Shown: positions 17,780 through 26,124, counted from the first letter of the stretch. The stretch is 64,000 bases of DNA from Pseudomonas furukawaii (GCF_002355475.1 NZ_AP014862.1:3534001-3598000); one strand, 5' to 3'. Notes: generated by a model not told the origin, from the letters alone. Numbers and translations are program-made.

Positions 17780-18052
17780 TCAAGCCAGCCCCCGCAAATA
17801 GCTCCAAGGGTAGATGCCCCTGTCATGGCCATCGCTAAACACCAGTTGCACTCCATAACCCTGCGGATTGATAGCCCGCAGGCGCACCTCGCTCGGCGCC
17901 GTGTCGATGCGCCCCTGCAGGCGTGCAGCGCGACACTGCGAGCAGGGGCAAGCGGCGCGTAGGCGGATGTGACTCAGCTCAGTTACCTGACCGTCCGGCC
18001 ACTCCAGGCGGAGCTGATCGGCGGCGCTGCGCAGGGCGCTGGGTACGTTCAT
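17780..18052 (-). CDS. DUF971-domain protein
   Basis: A 90-residue stand-alone DUF971 domain (the N-terminal domain of gamma-butyrobetaine hydroxylase-like proteins). It shows the LRLEWPDG start, a CPCSQC metal-binding-like cysteine cluster at about 35-40, and YPWSYLR near the end. DUF971 domains often occur beside Fe-S assembly or Mrp-type proteins. It is the last gene of the GntR-led operon and overlaps the HEAT-repeat gene by 4 bp. A role in supporting the Fe-S/flavin enzyme of the operon is inference. Confidence 0.85.
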   Translation of the reverse strand: MNVPSALRSAADQLRLEWPDGQVTELSHIRLRAACPCSQCRAARLQGRIDTAPSEVRLRAINPQGYGVQLVFSDGHDRGIYPWSYLRGLA

Positions 18053-19014
18053 TGCACCGCACCCTGTAACTGACCAAGGGCAATGCGCACGGCCTTGCGA
18101 ACCTCGGGGTCTCCATCATTTTCCGCCGCTTGCAGCGCCGGCAATGCAGCCGGGTCGGCCAGCTCGCCCAAGGCCAGGGCCGCCTCCTTGCGCAGGTTGC
18201 TGATGTTGTGGCCGAGCAGTTCGACCAATGGGTGCAGCGCGCCAACGAAGCGCAGCTTGCCGAGAGCCCGTGCCGCGCGCAGGCGTACCTGCCAGTAGCC
18301 ATCCGCCAACGCCTCGATCAGCGCCGGGCCCGCCTCGGCCTGACCGACCTTGCCGAGGGTAGTGGCGGCCTCCTCGCGCACCTGCCATTCGCGGTCACGC
18401 AATGCCGCGCGCAGGGCCGGCAGCACGCTGGCGTCGCTGGCCAGGCCCAGGGCGCCGGTGGCGGCCCGGCGCACCTCGGTGTCCGGGTCGCGGCTGGCCA
18501 GGGTGGCCAGAGCCGGCAGCGCGTCGGTCTGCTTGAGCCAGCCGAGGATGCCGACCGCCTCGCGACGGACGAAGGCATCGCTGTCGTGTAGCGCGCCCAG
18601 AGCCAGCGGCGCTGCCTCGGCCAGACGCAGCTCGCGCAGCGCGCGCAAAGCGCTGGCACGGACGAAGGCTTCGCCATGGGCGGCCCAGGGCAGGATCACC
18701 CTGCCCGCCTCGGCGCTTTTCAGCTCGGATAGGCTCTGCGCGGCGGCGGCGCGCACGCCTTCATCGGTATCGGCCAGGGCCGCGCACAGGGCGGCCACCA
18801 CCTCTGGCTCCTCCCAGGCCTCCAGCAGACGCGCGGCCTCGGCGCGCACCTCGGCGGCCGGGTCGTCGCCCAGTGCCTGTGTCAGCCAGGGCAAGGCGTC
18901 GGGATCTTCCAGGTCGGCCAGTTCGATCAGGGCGATGCGACGCACACCGGCGTCGATATCGGCCAGGCGAGGCTGCAGGTCGAGGATGTCCGGGTTGTCG
19001 GTTATCAGTGTCAT
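18049..19014 (-). CDS. HEAT-repeat protein (PBS-lyase-like repeats)
   Basis: A 321-residue protein made almost wholly of about ten 31-residue HEAT/PBS-lyase-like repeats, each with an LxxALxDxDxxVRxxAAxALG-type pattern. There is no signal peptide or enzyme motif, so it is likely a cytoplasmic binding scaffold or chaperone. It overlaps its neighbours by 4 bp on both sides (ABC ATPase and DUF971), so it is an integral operon member. Related repeat proteins act as cofactor lyases or assembly factors, but a specific partner is unknown. Confidence 0.85.
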   Translation of the reverse strand: MTLITDNPDILDLQPRLADIDAGVRRIALIELADLEDPDALPWLTQALGDDPAAEVRAEAARLLEAWEEPEVVAALCAALADTDEGVRAAAAQSLSELKSAEAGRVILPWAAHGEAFVRASALRALRELRLAEAAPLALGALHDSDAFVRREAVGILGWLKQTDALPALATLASRDPDTEVRRAATGALGLASDASVLPALRAALRDREWQVREEAATTLGKVGQAEAGPALIEALADGYWQVRLRAARALGKLRFVGALHPLVELLGHNISNLRKEAALALGELADPAALPALQAAENDGDPEVRKAVRIALGQLQGAVQ

Positions 19015-19868
19015 AGGGCGATTCGCAGTGGCGGGTGTTCGGTGGTGGGCAGGCCCAGTGGCGTGAGACGCGGCAGTTCGCGGCCGTCCTCGTGGCGCAG
19101 CAGCTCAAGACAATGGCGCTTGAGGTGGACGAAGCCTGGGCTGGTCAGCAGGCTGGCATTGCGCGGACGCGGGAAGTCCAGGCGCAGGTCTTCGATGAAG
19201 CGGCCCGGACGCGGGCTCATCACCAGGATTCGGTCGGCGAGGAACAGCGCCTCGTCGATATCGTGGGTGACGAACACCACGGTGGTACGGAAGCCCGTCC
19301 AGATATCCAGCAGCAGCTCCTGCATGCGCGTGCGGGTCTGCGCATCGAGGGCGCCGAAGGGCTCGTCCATCAGCAGCAGGCGCGGCCGGTTGATCAGCAC
19401 GCGGGCGATCTCGGCGCGCTGCTGCATGCCGCCGGAGAGCTGGCTGGGCCAGCGCGTAGCGAAGTCCTGCAGGCCGACCAGGCGCAGCATCTCGGCGGCC
19501 TGGCGGCGGCGCTCGGCCTTGCCGATGCCCTGCATCTTCAGGCCGAAGGCGACGTTGTCCAGCACGCTGCGCCAGGGCAGCAGGGTGTGGTGCTGGAACA
19601 CCATGCCGCGCTCCGGCGACGGGCCGGCGACCGGCGCCCCATCCACCAGCAGGTTGCCGCCAGTGGGCCGCAGATGACCGGCCAGGGCGCCGAGCAGGGT
19701 CGACTTGCCGCAGCCGGACGGCCCCAGGATGCAGACGAACTCGCCGGGCTCGACGGCAAAATCCAGCGCCTGCACCGCCTCGAAGGCATCCGTGCCCTGG
19801 CCGAGACGAATGGACAGTCGGCGGCCGTCGATGCGGCCGGTCTCGGGGGCTTTCTCATAGACGCTCAT
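19011..19868 (-). CDS. ABC transporter ATPase, nitrate/sulfonate/taurine type
   Basis: A 285-residue ATPase with Walker [15 protein letters not shown], a Q-loop in GMVFQHHTLLPW, signature LSGGMQQR and Walker [13 protein letters not shown], followed by the H-loop VFVTHDIDEA. The QHHTLLPW and DIDEALFLADR segments are typical of SsuB/TauB/NrtD relatives. It powers the importer made by the adjacent permease (4-bp overlap) and the binding protein at 20736. Its N-terminus is about 25 residues longer than TauB. Confidence 0.92.
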   Translation of the reverse strand: MSVYEKAPETGRIDGRRLSIRLGQGTDAFEAVQALDFAVEPGEFVCILGPSGCGKSTLLGALAGHLRPTGGNLLVDGAPVAGPSPERGMVFQHHTLLPWRSVLDNVAFGLKMQGIGKAERRRQAAEMLRLVGLQDFATRWPSQLSGGMQQRAEIARVLINRPRLLLMDEPFGALDAQTRTRMQELLLDIWTGFRTTVVFVTHDIDEALFLADRILVMSPRPGRFIEDLRLDFPRPRNASLLTSPGFVHLKRHCLELLRHEDGRELPRLTPLGLPTTEHPPLRIAL

Positions 19869-20644
19869 CGCGGTGCTCCACTGCGGTACCAGGGGGTAGC
19901 CAGGCTACCGAGGCGCTTGACCAGGCCGCTGCTGGCCATGCCGAGCAGGCCGATCAGCAGCATGCCGACGAGGATGTCCGGGTAGTTCTGGATGGTGTAG
20001 GACTCCCAGGTGTAGTAACCGATGCCGAACTGGCCGGAGATCATCTCGGCGGTGACCAGGCAGAACCAGGAGGTGCCCATGCCGATGGCCAGGCCGGTGA
20101 CGATGCTCGGCGCCGCGCCCGGCAGGATGACCTCGCGCAGGATCGCCAGGCGCCCTGCCCCCAGGCTGCGCGCCGAGGCGATCAGACGCGGATCGACGCC
20201 CTCCACGCCGTGGATGGTGTTGAGCAGGATGGGGAACAGCGCGCCGGTGAAGGTGATGAACACCATCGACAGCTCCGACGAGGGGAACATCAGGATGGCC
20301 AGGGGAATCCAGGCCACCGCGGGAATCGGTCGCAGTACTTCCAGCGGCGGCAACAGGCTGGCCTCGGCCCATTTCGAGCGGCCGATGGCCAGGCCCAGCA
20401 CCACGCCGATCGCGGCGGCACTGAGGTAGCCGGCGAACACGCGGCCCAGGCTACTGGTGAGGTGCGCCAGCAGCTGGCTGGAGTGCAGCAACTGCCAGGC
20501 AGCGCCGAGCACGGCGCTGGGCGTGGGCACGTAGGTGAAGGTGAGCAGGCCCAGGTCCAGCCGCGTGGTGGCGGCCAGCTGCCAGAACAGCAGGCAGGCG
20601 GCCAGCGACGCGAAGCGCAGGGGCCAGCGGTAGAAATGGGTCAT
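19865..20644 (-). CDS. ABC transporter permease, nitrate/sulfonate/taurine type
   Basis: A 259-residue inner-membrane permease with about six helices and the EAA loop (ASARSLGAGRLAILREVILPGAAPSI) of the SsuC/TauC family. It forms the channel of an importer with the ATPase encoded immediately downstream. The gene is separated from the upstream binding protein by a 91-bp gap containing a REP-like inverted repeat. Confidence 0.92.
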   Translation of the reverse strand: MTHFYRWPLRFASLAACLLFWQLAATTRLDLGLLTFTYVPTPSAVLGAAWQLLHSSQLLAHLTSSLGRVFAGYLSAAAIGVVLGLAIGRSKWAEASLLPPLEVLRPIPAVAWIPLAILMFPSSELSMVFITFTGALFPILLNTIHGVEGVDPRLIASARSLGAGRLAILREVILPGAAPSIVTGLAIGMGTSWFCLVTAEMISGQFGIGYYTWESYTIQNYPDILVGMLLIGLLGMASSGLVKRLGSLATPWYRSGAPR

Positions 20645-20664
20645 GACATAGGTCCTCGGTGGAC

Positions 20665-20729
20665 CGTAGGGGGCGCCGTGCGCACCGGGCGGACCGCAGT
20701 GGGTCCCGATGCGCGCAGCGCACCCTACG
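20665..20729. repeat. REP-like inverted repeat pair
   Basis: Two 23-nt arms in inverted orientation, 20665-20687 (beginning CGTAGGGGGCGCC) and 20707-20729 (ending CGCACCCTACG), match each other with four mismatches. They resemble the common GTAGGGTGCGC-type intergenic repeat of Pseudomonas. They lie inside the operon between the binding-protein and permease genes, where a hairpin could lower permease expression relative to the binding protein. Confidence 0.65.
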
Positions 20730-20735
20730 ATGGCG

Positions 20736-22145
20736 TCAGCGCTGGGCCAGGGCCTGGTTCTGGTTGGCGCTGACGAAGTCCAGCGCAGTGCCGCCGTGCT
20801 GCTGGGCGTAGGCCTCGGCCTGGTCCTTGAGCAGGAAGGCGGCGAGCTCGCCCTTGCCGTTGCGCACGAACCAGGCCTGGTTGGCCAGCAGCTTGATGCC
20901 GCTGTCGGCAGCCTGGGCGTAGATGGCGCGGATGTCCTTGCCCTCCTGCTCCAGTGCGGCCAGGGCCTTGAGCGCGGCTTCCGGCGAGGCGTAGTGGCGC
21001 ACCTTGTTCTCGCCGCGCACCCAGATCTGCGCCAGGCGCTTGAAGTCGGTGATCGGCTGGCCGGTCAGCGCATCAACGGCCTTCAGCGGCAGCGGCTGGT
21101 AGTCGGCCAGTGCCTTGTCATAGTCGCGGCCAGCCTGCTTGAAGGCGGCGCGGATGTACTGGTCGTCGACGAACTTGTCGACGTCCAGGCCGCGATCGGT
21201 CTTCTTCAGCAGCTTGAGGGTGTCGATGGAGGTGGCCAGCGCCTTGCGGTATTCCGGCTTCCAGGTCAGGTCGCGGGTCTGCAGGCCGAGCGGGCCATGG
21301 AACAGGTAGTTCACTTCGGCCTCGATACCGGTGACCTTCTCGATCAGCTCGCTGTAGTGCTCCGGCGACTCGGCGAACAGGCGGTCGGCCTCGAGGCTCG
21401 CGCGCAGGTAGGCGGTGACCACCTCCGGGTACTTCCTGGCGTACTCGGCATCCACCAGCGCGCCATGGAAGGTCGGCGCATTGGCCTGGGAGCCATCGTA
21501 GATCTTGCGGGCGAAGCCACGGTTGGGGAACAGCTCGGCGAAGGGCACGAAGTCGGCGTGGGCCTCGATGCGGTTGCTGCGTAGCGCCGAGCCGGCAATC
21601 TCCGGCGGCTGGGCGATGATGCGCACGTCCTTCTGCGGGTCCCAGCCTTGGGCCGCGATCGCGCGCAACAGCATGCCGTGGGCGGTGGAGGCAAACGGCA
21701 CGGAGATGGTCTTGCCCTTCAGCTCGGCCAGCGACTGCACGCTCGAAGATGCCGGTACCACGATGCCATTGCCGCTGCCACGAATGCTGCCGGAGAGCAC
21801 GGTGAGGAACAGGCTGCGCTTGCCGGCATCGAGGTGGGCGACGCCATTGAACGAGCCGGGGAAATCGGCCATGGCGCCGAAGTCCAGCTTGCCGGCAACC
21901 ATTTCATTGGTCAGCGGTGCGCCGCTGGTGAAGTTTTTCCACTCGATCTCGTACTTCACATCCTCGTACTTGCCGTCCTTCGGCAGGTACTTGTCGAGCA
22001 GGCCCAGCTCGCGAATGAGCAGGCCGCCGGTGGCGCAGTTGATGGTGGTGTCCTGGGTGCCGATGGCGACGCGGATGGTCTCGGCATTGGCATGAACGGT
22101 GGCGATGGCCAGGGCGAGGCCGGCCAGGGTAGTACGCAAGCGCAT
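20736..22145 (-). CDS. Periplasmic substrate-binding protein of the sulfonate/taurine class, long form
   Basis: A 469-residue exported protein with a Sec signal ending near ANAE (about residue 22). The N-terminal two-thirds read as an SsuA/TauA/NMT1-type binding protein (GKLDFGAMADFPGSFN; ELKGKTISVPFASTAHGM). It is 130-150 residues longer than SsuA or TauA, the extra being a C-terminal helical extension (about 340-469). It should deliver an unknown solute to the permease/ATPase downstream. The genes for an AprA-like flavoprotein and ferredoxin lie just upstream in the same operon, so the solute is probably their substrate or its precursor. Confidence 0.88.
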   Translation of the reverse strand: MRLRTTLAGLALAIATVHANAETIRVAIGTQDTTINCATGGLLIRELGLLDKYLPKDGKYEDVKYEIEWKNFTSGAPLTNEMVAGKLDFGAMADFPGSFNGVAHLDAGKRSLFLTVLSGSIRGSGNGIVVPASSSVQSLAELKGKTISVPFASTAHGMLLRAIAAQGWDPQKDVRIIAQPPEIAGSALRSNRIEAHADFVPFAELFPNRGFARKIYDGSQANAPTFHGALVDAEYARKYPEVVTAYLRASLEADRLFAESPEHYSELIEKVTGIEAEVNYLFHGPLGLQTRDLTWKPEYRKALATSIDTLKLLKKTDRGLDVDKFVDDQYIRAAFKQAGRDYDKALADYQPLPLKAVDALTGQPITDFKRLAQIWVRGENKVRHYASPEAALKALAALEQEGKDIRAIYAQAADSGIKLLANQAWFVRNGKGELAAFLLKDQAEAYAQQHGGTALDFVSANQNQALAQR

Positions 22146-22266
22146 GGGTTTTCCCCTCGAATCATGGTTTTGGAATCGTCTCCGCCAGTCGGTCGGCTGG
22201 TGGGAAACGAGGGGGTGTTACATCAGGCGTCCGGCGGTGGCCGGTGGCATTTCTTGCTCGTGTGGC

Positions 22267-22512
22267 TCAGCGCAGCAGGTAGGGAATCTCCACCTTCACC
22301 GCGCCGGTCGGGCAGTCCTTCTCGCAGGGCATGCAGTACCAGCACTCGTCGAACGCCATGTAGGCCTTCTGCGTGTCCGGGTTGATCGCCAGCAGGTCCA
22401 TCGGGCAGACCTCGACGCACACGGTGCAGCCCTTGTGGGCGATGCACTTGTCCTCGTCGATGGTCACCGGCGCATTGCTGCGGAAGAAGATTTCTTGGGG
22501 CTGGTAGGCCAT
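22267..22512 (-). CDS. AprB-like 2x[4Fe-4S] ferredoxin subunit
   Basis: An 81-residue ferredoxin with two cluster motifs: C23-x5-C29-x2-C32-x3-C36-P and C57-x2-C60-x2-C63-x3-C67-P. The spacing and the context (CPMDLLAINP, QKAYMAF, CWYC) resemble the beta subunit of APS reductase (AprB) more than a plain bacterial ferredoxin, but the long C-terminal tail of AprB is missing. It is encoded 56 bp after the AprA-like flavoprotein and should pass electrons to or from its FAD. No transport signal is present, so it is cytoplasmic. Confidence 0.88.
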   Translation of the reverse strand: MAYQPQEIFFRSNAPVTIDEDKCIAHKGCTVCVEVCPMDLLAINPDTQKAYMAFDECWYCMPCEKDCPTGAVKVEIPYLLR

Positions 22513-22568
22513 GTCACGGTTCCTCGGAGCCTACGGCTCGTTCGTTTCTGCGGTTCGCACGAGTCAGG

Positions 22569-24293
22569 TCAGGCAGCGTCGCTACGCACCCGCAGGCGCT
22601 CATAGGCGCGTTGCTCCTCTTCGTCCAGCGGGACCAGGTAGGGCTCCACCGGCTTCTTGAAGCTGGTCATCTCACCCTGCTCGCCCTTCTTCAGGTGGCA
22701 GTGCACGAACCACTCGGCGTCATTGCGCTCGGGGTGGTCGACCCGGTGGTGGTACAGGCCCCAGCGGCTCTCGGCGCGGAACAGCGAGGCGCGCGCGGCC
22801 ATCTCGGCGCAGTCGCGGATCACGCTGACCTCCAGGGCGCGCATCAGCTCGTGCGGGTTGTTGGCCTTGAGCTGGTCAAGATCGCGCTGGATGTCGGCGA
22901 AGCGGGTCAGGCCGATCTCCATCTTCCTGGTCACCTTCGGCGGCTGCAGGTAGTCGTTGACCATGCGCCGCAGCTTGTACTCGACCTGGGCCGGCGGCAG
23001 GCCATGCTCGCGATTGAGCGGCGCATAGACCCGCGCCTGCTCGCGCTCGATCTGCTGCTTGTCCAGCTCGGTAAAGTCTCGCCCGGCGATGTACAGGGCG
23101 GCGTTGACCCCGGCGAACCAGCCGTAGGTGAAGGCGCCGAGCATGTAGTTGTGCGGCACCGCCGCCATGTCGCCGGCGGCATACAGGCCTTTCACGCTGG
23201 TCTCGGCCTTCTCGTTGACCCATACGCCCGAGGCGCTGTGGCCGGAGCAGAAGCCGATCTCGGAAATGTGCATCTCCACCATGCCGGTCCGGTAGTCGGT
23301 GCCGCGGCCCGCGTGGAACTGGCCACGGCTGGGGCGCTCGTTGCTGTGCAGGATCTCCTCGATGTTCTGGATAGTCTCCTCGGCCAGGTGGTCGAGCTTG
23401 AGGAACACCGGACCGTTGCCGCCCTCCAGCTCCTGGTGGAACTCCCACATCATCTGCCCGGACCAGTAATCGCACTCGATGAAGCGCTCGCCCTTGTTGT
23501 TGGCGGTGTAGCCGCCCAGCGGGCCGGTGACGTAGGCGCAGGCCGGGCCGTTGTAGTCCTTGATCAGGGGGTTGATCTGGAAGCACTCCAGGTTCGCCAG
23601 CTCGGCACCGGCGTGATAGGCCATGGCGTAGCCGTCGCCGGCGTTGGTGGGGTTCTCGTAGGTGCCCATCAGATAGCCCGAAGCAGGCAGGCCCAGGCGC
23701 CCGGCGGCGCCGCAGGCGAGCACCACCGCCTTGGCGCGGATCACATGAAAGTCCGCGGTGCGGCAATCGAAGCCCATCACCCCGTTCACCGCGCCCTCGG
23801 CGTCGGTGAGCAGGCGGGTGGCGATGACCCGGTTGGTGATCTCCACCCGCGCGCGCTTGAGCTGGCGGTACAGCACCTTCTTGATGTCGTGCCCCTCGGG
23901 CATCGGCAGCACGTAGGCGCCCATGTGGTGAACCTTCTTCACCGCGTAGTCGCCGGTCTCGTCCTTCTCGAACTTCACGCCCCAGCGGTCGAGCTGCGAG
24001 AGGGTCTCGAAGCTCTTGGTGGCGTAGGCGTACACCGCCGCCTGGTTGACGATACCGTCGTTGGCGATAGTGATTTCCTTGGTGTACTGCTCCGGCGTGG
24101 CGTGGCCGGGGATCACCGCGTTGTTCAGGCCGTCCATGCCCATGCTGATGGCGCCGCTGCGCTTGACGTTGGCCTTGTCCAGCAGCAGCACGCGCAGCTC
24201 GCGGTTGGCCTCCTTGGCCTTGATCGCGGCCATCGGGCCGGCGGTGCCACCGCCGATCACCACAAGGTCGTATTCGCGTTCGATCGTATTCAT
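22569..24293 (-). CDS. AprA-like FAD-dependent oxidoreductase (fumarate reductase/APS reductase flavoprotein family)
   Basis: A 574-residue flavoprotein. GGGTAG (residues 14-19) starts the FAD-binding Rossmann fold. KRSGAISMGMDGLN at about 45-57 resembles the AprA SGAVAQGLSAIN segment, and VKGLYAAGDMA near 370 is the second FAD motif. A C-terminal helical domain follows from about 440. Genome pipelines usually call such proteins succinate dehydrogenase/fumarate reductase flavoprotein, but the adjacent AprB-like ferredoxin points to the APS-reductase branch. No sat or qmo genes are nearby, and the operon also carries a sulfonate-type importer. The substrate is unknown; a role in sulfur assimilation is inference. 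The start overlaps gntR by 4 bp. Confidence 0.85.
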   Translation of the reverse strand: MNTIEREYDLVVIGGGTAGPMAAIKAKEANRELRVLLLDKANVKRSGAISMGMDGLNNAVIPGHATPEQYTKEITIANDGIVNQAAVYAYATKSFETLSQLDRWGVKFEKDETGDYAVKKVHHMGAYVLPMPEGHDIKKVLYRQLKRARVEITNRVIATRLLTDAEGAVNGVMGFDCRTADFHVIRAKAVVLACGAAGRLGLPASGYLMGTYENPTNAGDGYAMAYHAGAELANLECFQINPLIKDYNGPACAYVTGPLGGYTANNKGERFIECDYWSGQMMWEFHQELEGGNGPVFLKLDHLAEETIQNIEEILHSNERPSRGQFHAGRGTDYRTGMVEMHISEIGFCSGHSASGVWVNEKAETSVKGLYAAGDMAAVPHNYMLGAFTYGWFAGVNAALYIAGRDFTELDKQQIEREQARVYAPLNREHGLPPAQVEYKLRRMVNDYLQPPKVTRKMEIGLTRFADIQRDLDQLKANNPHELMRALEVSVIRDCAEMAARASLFRAESRWGLYHHRVDHPERNDAEWFVHCHLKKGEQGEMTSFKKPVEPYLVPLDEEEQRAYERLRVRSDAA

Positions 24294-25039
24294 GCGTGGG
24301 AGCCCTTCTGGCGGTCGATGCGCAGGCGATACTGGAAGGCGTCGCCACGGTAATAGAGGTATTCAAAGTCCAGCGGCGTGCCGTCTGCGGCGTGGGTCAG
24401 GCGCTCGATGCGCATGATCGACGCGCCCTCCTCCACATCCAGCGCACGGGTCAGGTCGGCATCGGCAAGCACGGCATCGATGGCCAGGTCCGCATGGCCG
24501 AGGGCGATGCCGCAATCGTTCTCGATGATCAGGAAGATGTCGCGCGCCACCAGGTCGGCCTTTTCCAGCTTCTCGCCCACGGCGCGCGGCACATAGGTGA
24601 CCTCCAGCGACACCGGCTCGCGATTGACCAGGCGCACGCGCTTGATCTCGGTCACCGGCGCGCCCTCCTCCAGTCCCAGGCGCTCGGCGACGCGAGCGCT
24701 GGCCGGCAGGTGCTTGAGACTGTGCAGACGGTTGATCACCTCGTAGCCCATCTGCGACATGGACTCGGCCAGCCCCTGCAGGGTGCTGACGTTCTGGAAC
24801 GCCTTGGGCCTGGCGACGAAGGTGCCCTTGCCGTGGTTCTTGAAGATCAACCCTTCTTTCTGCAGATCCCCCAGCGCCTGGCGGACTGTTATGCGGCTGA
24901 CACCAAACGACTGCCCCAGCTCGTTCTCCGAAGGCATACGACTGTGCGGCGGATAGGTGCCATCAAGTATGCGACTGCGCAGCAGCTCCCTGAGCTGGCT
25001 GTACAGCGGCACGGGGGACAGGGGGAAAAGCTCGGCCAT
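24290..25039 (-). CDS. GntR-family regulator (HutC/UTRA type)
   Basis: A 249-residue repressor-type protein with a GntR winged helix at about residues 8-75 (SENELGQSFGVSRITVRQALG) and a UTRA ligand domain at about 95-240. It is the first gene of the AprA-like operon and overlaps the next gene by 4 bp. A perfect 16-bp palindrome lies 17 bp upstream of its start, so autoregulation of the whole operon is likely. The ligand presumably reports the imported compound, which is inference. Confidence 0.9.
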   Translation of the reverse strand: MAELFPLSPVPLYSQLRELLRSRILDGTYPPHSRMPSENELGQSFGVSRITVRQALGDLQKEGLIFKNHGKGTFVARPKAFQNVSTLQGLAESMSQMGYEVINRLHSLKHLPASARVAERLGLEEGAPVTEIKRVRLVNREPVSLEVTYVPRAVGEKLEKADLVARDIFLIIENDCGIALGHADLAIDAVLADADLTRALDVEEGASIMRIERLTHAADGTPLDFEYLYYRGDAFQYRLRIDRQKGSHA

Positions 25040-25055
25040 CTCGTCAAATATCCTT

Positions 25056-25071
25056 ACTTGTTATAACAAGT
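25056..25071 (-). promoter_or_regulatory. Predicted GntR operator
   Basis: A perfect 16-bp palindrome, ACTTGTTATAACAAGT, lies 17 bp upstream of the gntR start codon. TTGT/ACAA half-sites are common for HutC-type GntR regulators. It is well placed to block transcription of the operon. Confidence 0.7.
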
Positions 25072-25158
25072 TATGGACAGAAGATAGTCGATATAAGGGA
25101 AACATCTGAAATACTTTTTAAGCATATGCATATGAGTGATCGACGCCCTGCACCGGCA

Positions 25159-25195
25159 CAAAAAAAACGCCGACTCGGCATGGCCGGTCGGCGTG
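25159..25195 (-). terminator. Rho-independent terminator of the ssu operon
   Basis: On the minus strand an 8-bp stem ACGCCGAC / GTCGGCGT with a 12-nt loop is followed by eight T residues. It lies 86 bp after the MetQ-like gene, the last gene of the lsfA-ssu unit. Confidence 0.85.
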
Positions 25196-25280
25196 AAGAG
25201 CAAGGGTGCAAAGCACCATTACCACCGTGGTCGGATGGGCAGCTGCGACACAAGGAGAGCCGCCCCGGGCAAACGCTCGA

Positions 25281-26063
25281 TCAGAAGGCGGGCACCACCG
25301 CGCCGGAATAGCGTTGCTCGATGAAGGCCTTCACTTCGGGGCTGGTCAGAGCCGCCGAGAGCTTCTTGATCGACTCGCTGTCCTGGTTGTCCGGGCGGCT
25401 TACCAGGTAGTTCACATAAGGCGAATCGCTGCCCTCGATCACCAGGGCGTCCCTGGTCGGGTTGAGCTTGGCTTCAAGAGCGTAGTTGGTATTGATCAGC
25501 GCCAGGTCGACCTGGTCCAGCACGCGCGGCAGGAGGGCCGCCTCCAGCTCCTTGAACTTGAAGCCGTGCGGGTTCCTGGCGATGTCCTTGGGCGTTGCTT
25601 GGGCATTCTTCGGGTCCTTCAGCTCCAGCAGCCCGGCCTTCTGCAGCAGAAGCAGCGCGCGGCCGCTGTTGCTGCCCTCGTTGGGGATGGCGATGGTGGC
25701 GCCATCCGGCAGCGCCTTCAGCGACTTGTACTTGCTGGAGTAGCCTCCGAAGGGCTCGACGTGCACGCCCTGGACGATGACCAGGTCGGTACCGCGATCC
25801 TTGTTGAAGGTATCGAGGTAGGGCTTGGTCTGAAAGTAATTGGCGTCCAGAAGCTTCTGGCTCACCTGCAGGTTGGGCTGCACATAATCGGTGAAGACTT
25901 TGACGTCGAGATCGACACCCTGCTTGGCCAGCTCAGGCTTGATGAGTTCGAGAATTTCCGCGTGTGGTACAGGCGTGGCGGCGACGGTAAGTTTCTCTCC
26001 GGCATGCGCCAGGCTGACGCTGAGGACGGAAAGCAACGCACTGGCGATAAGGTTGCGTTTCAT
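25281..26063 (-). CDS. MetQ/NlpA-family substrate-binding protein
   Basis: A 260-residue binding protein of the NLPA family (methionine-type). The signal peptide ends near AHAGEK and has no lipobox Cys, so it is probably soluble and periplasmic. Family motifs include VAATPVPHAEILE at the N-terminus and KDIARNPHGFKFKELEAA in the middle. It lies 61 bp after ssuF and before the operon terminator, with no permease or ATPase of its own next to it. It may feed the MetNI-like pair encoded at 55307-57041 or a methionine importer elsewhere. The bound solute is unknown. Confidence 0.87.
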   Translation of the reverse strand: MKRNLIASALLSVLSVSLAHAGEKLTVAATPVPHAEILELIKPELAKQGVDLDVKVFTDYVQPNLQVSQKLLDANYFQTKPYLDTFNKDRGTDLVIVQGVHVEPFGGYSSKYKSLKALPDGATIAIPNEGSNSGRALLLLQKAGLLELKDPKNAQATPKDIARNPHGFKFKELEAALLPRVLDQVDLALINTNYALEAKLNPTRDALVIEGSDSPYVNYLVSRPDNQDSESIKKLSAALTSPEVKAFIEQRYSGAVVPAF

Positions 26064-26124
26064 GATGGCTCCATTGCAGACGCTTGGGCAGGTGTATCGA
26101 TCAGGCAGGTGACTCCGGCCAGGT

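Noticed and set aside
22611-24353. A 580-codon plus-strand frame
   Set aside because: It is antisense to the AprA-like flavoprotein, which has clear FAD motifs.
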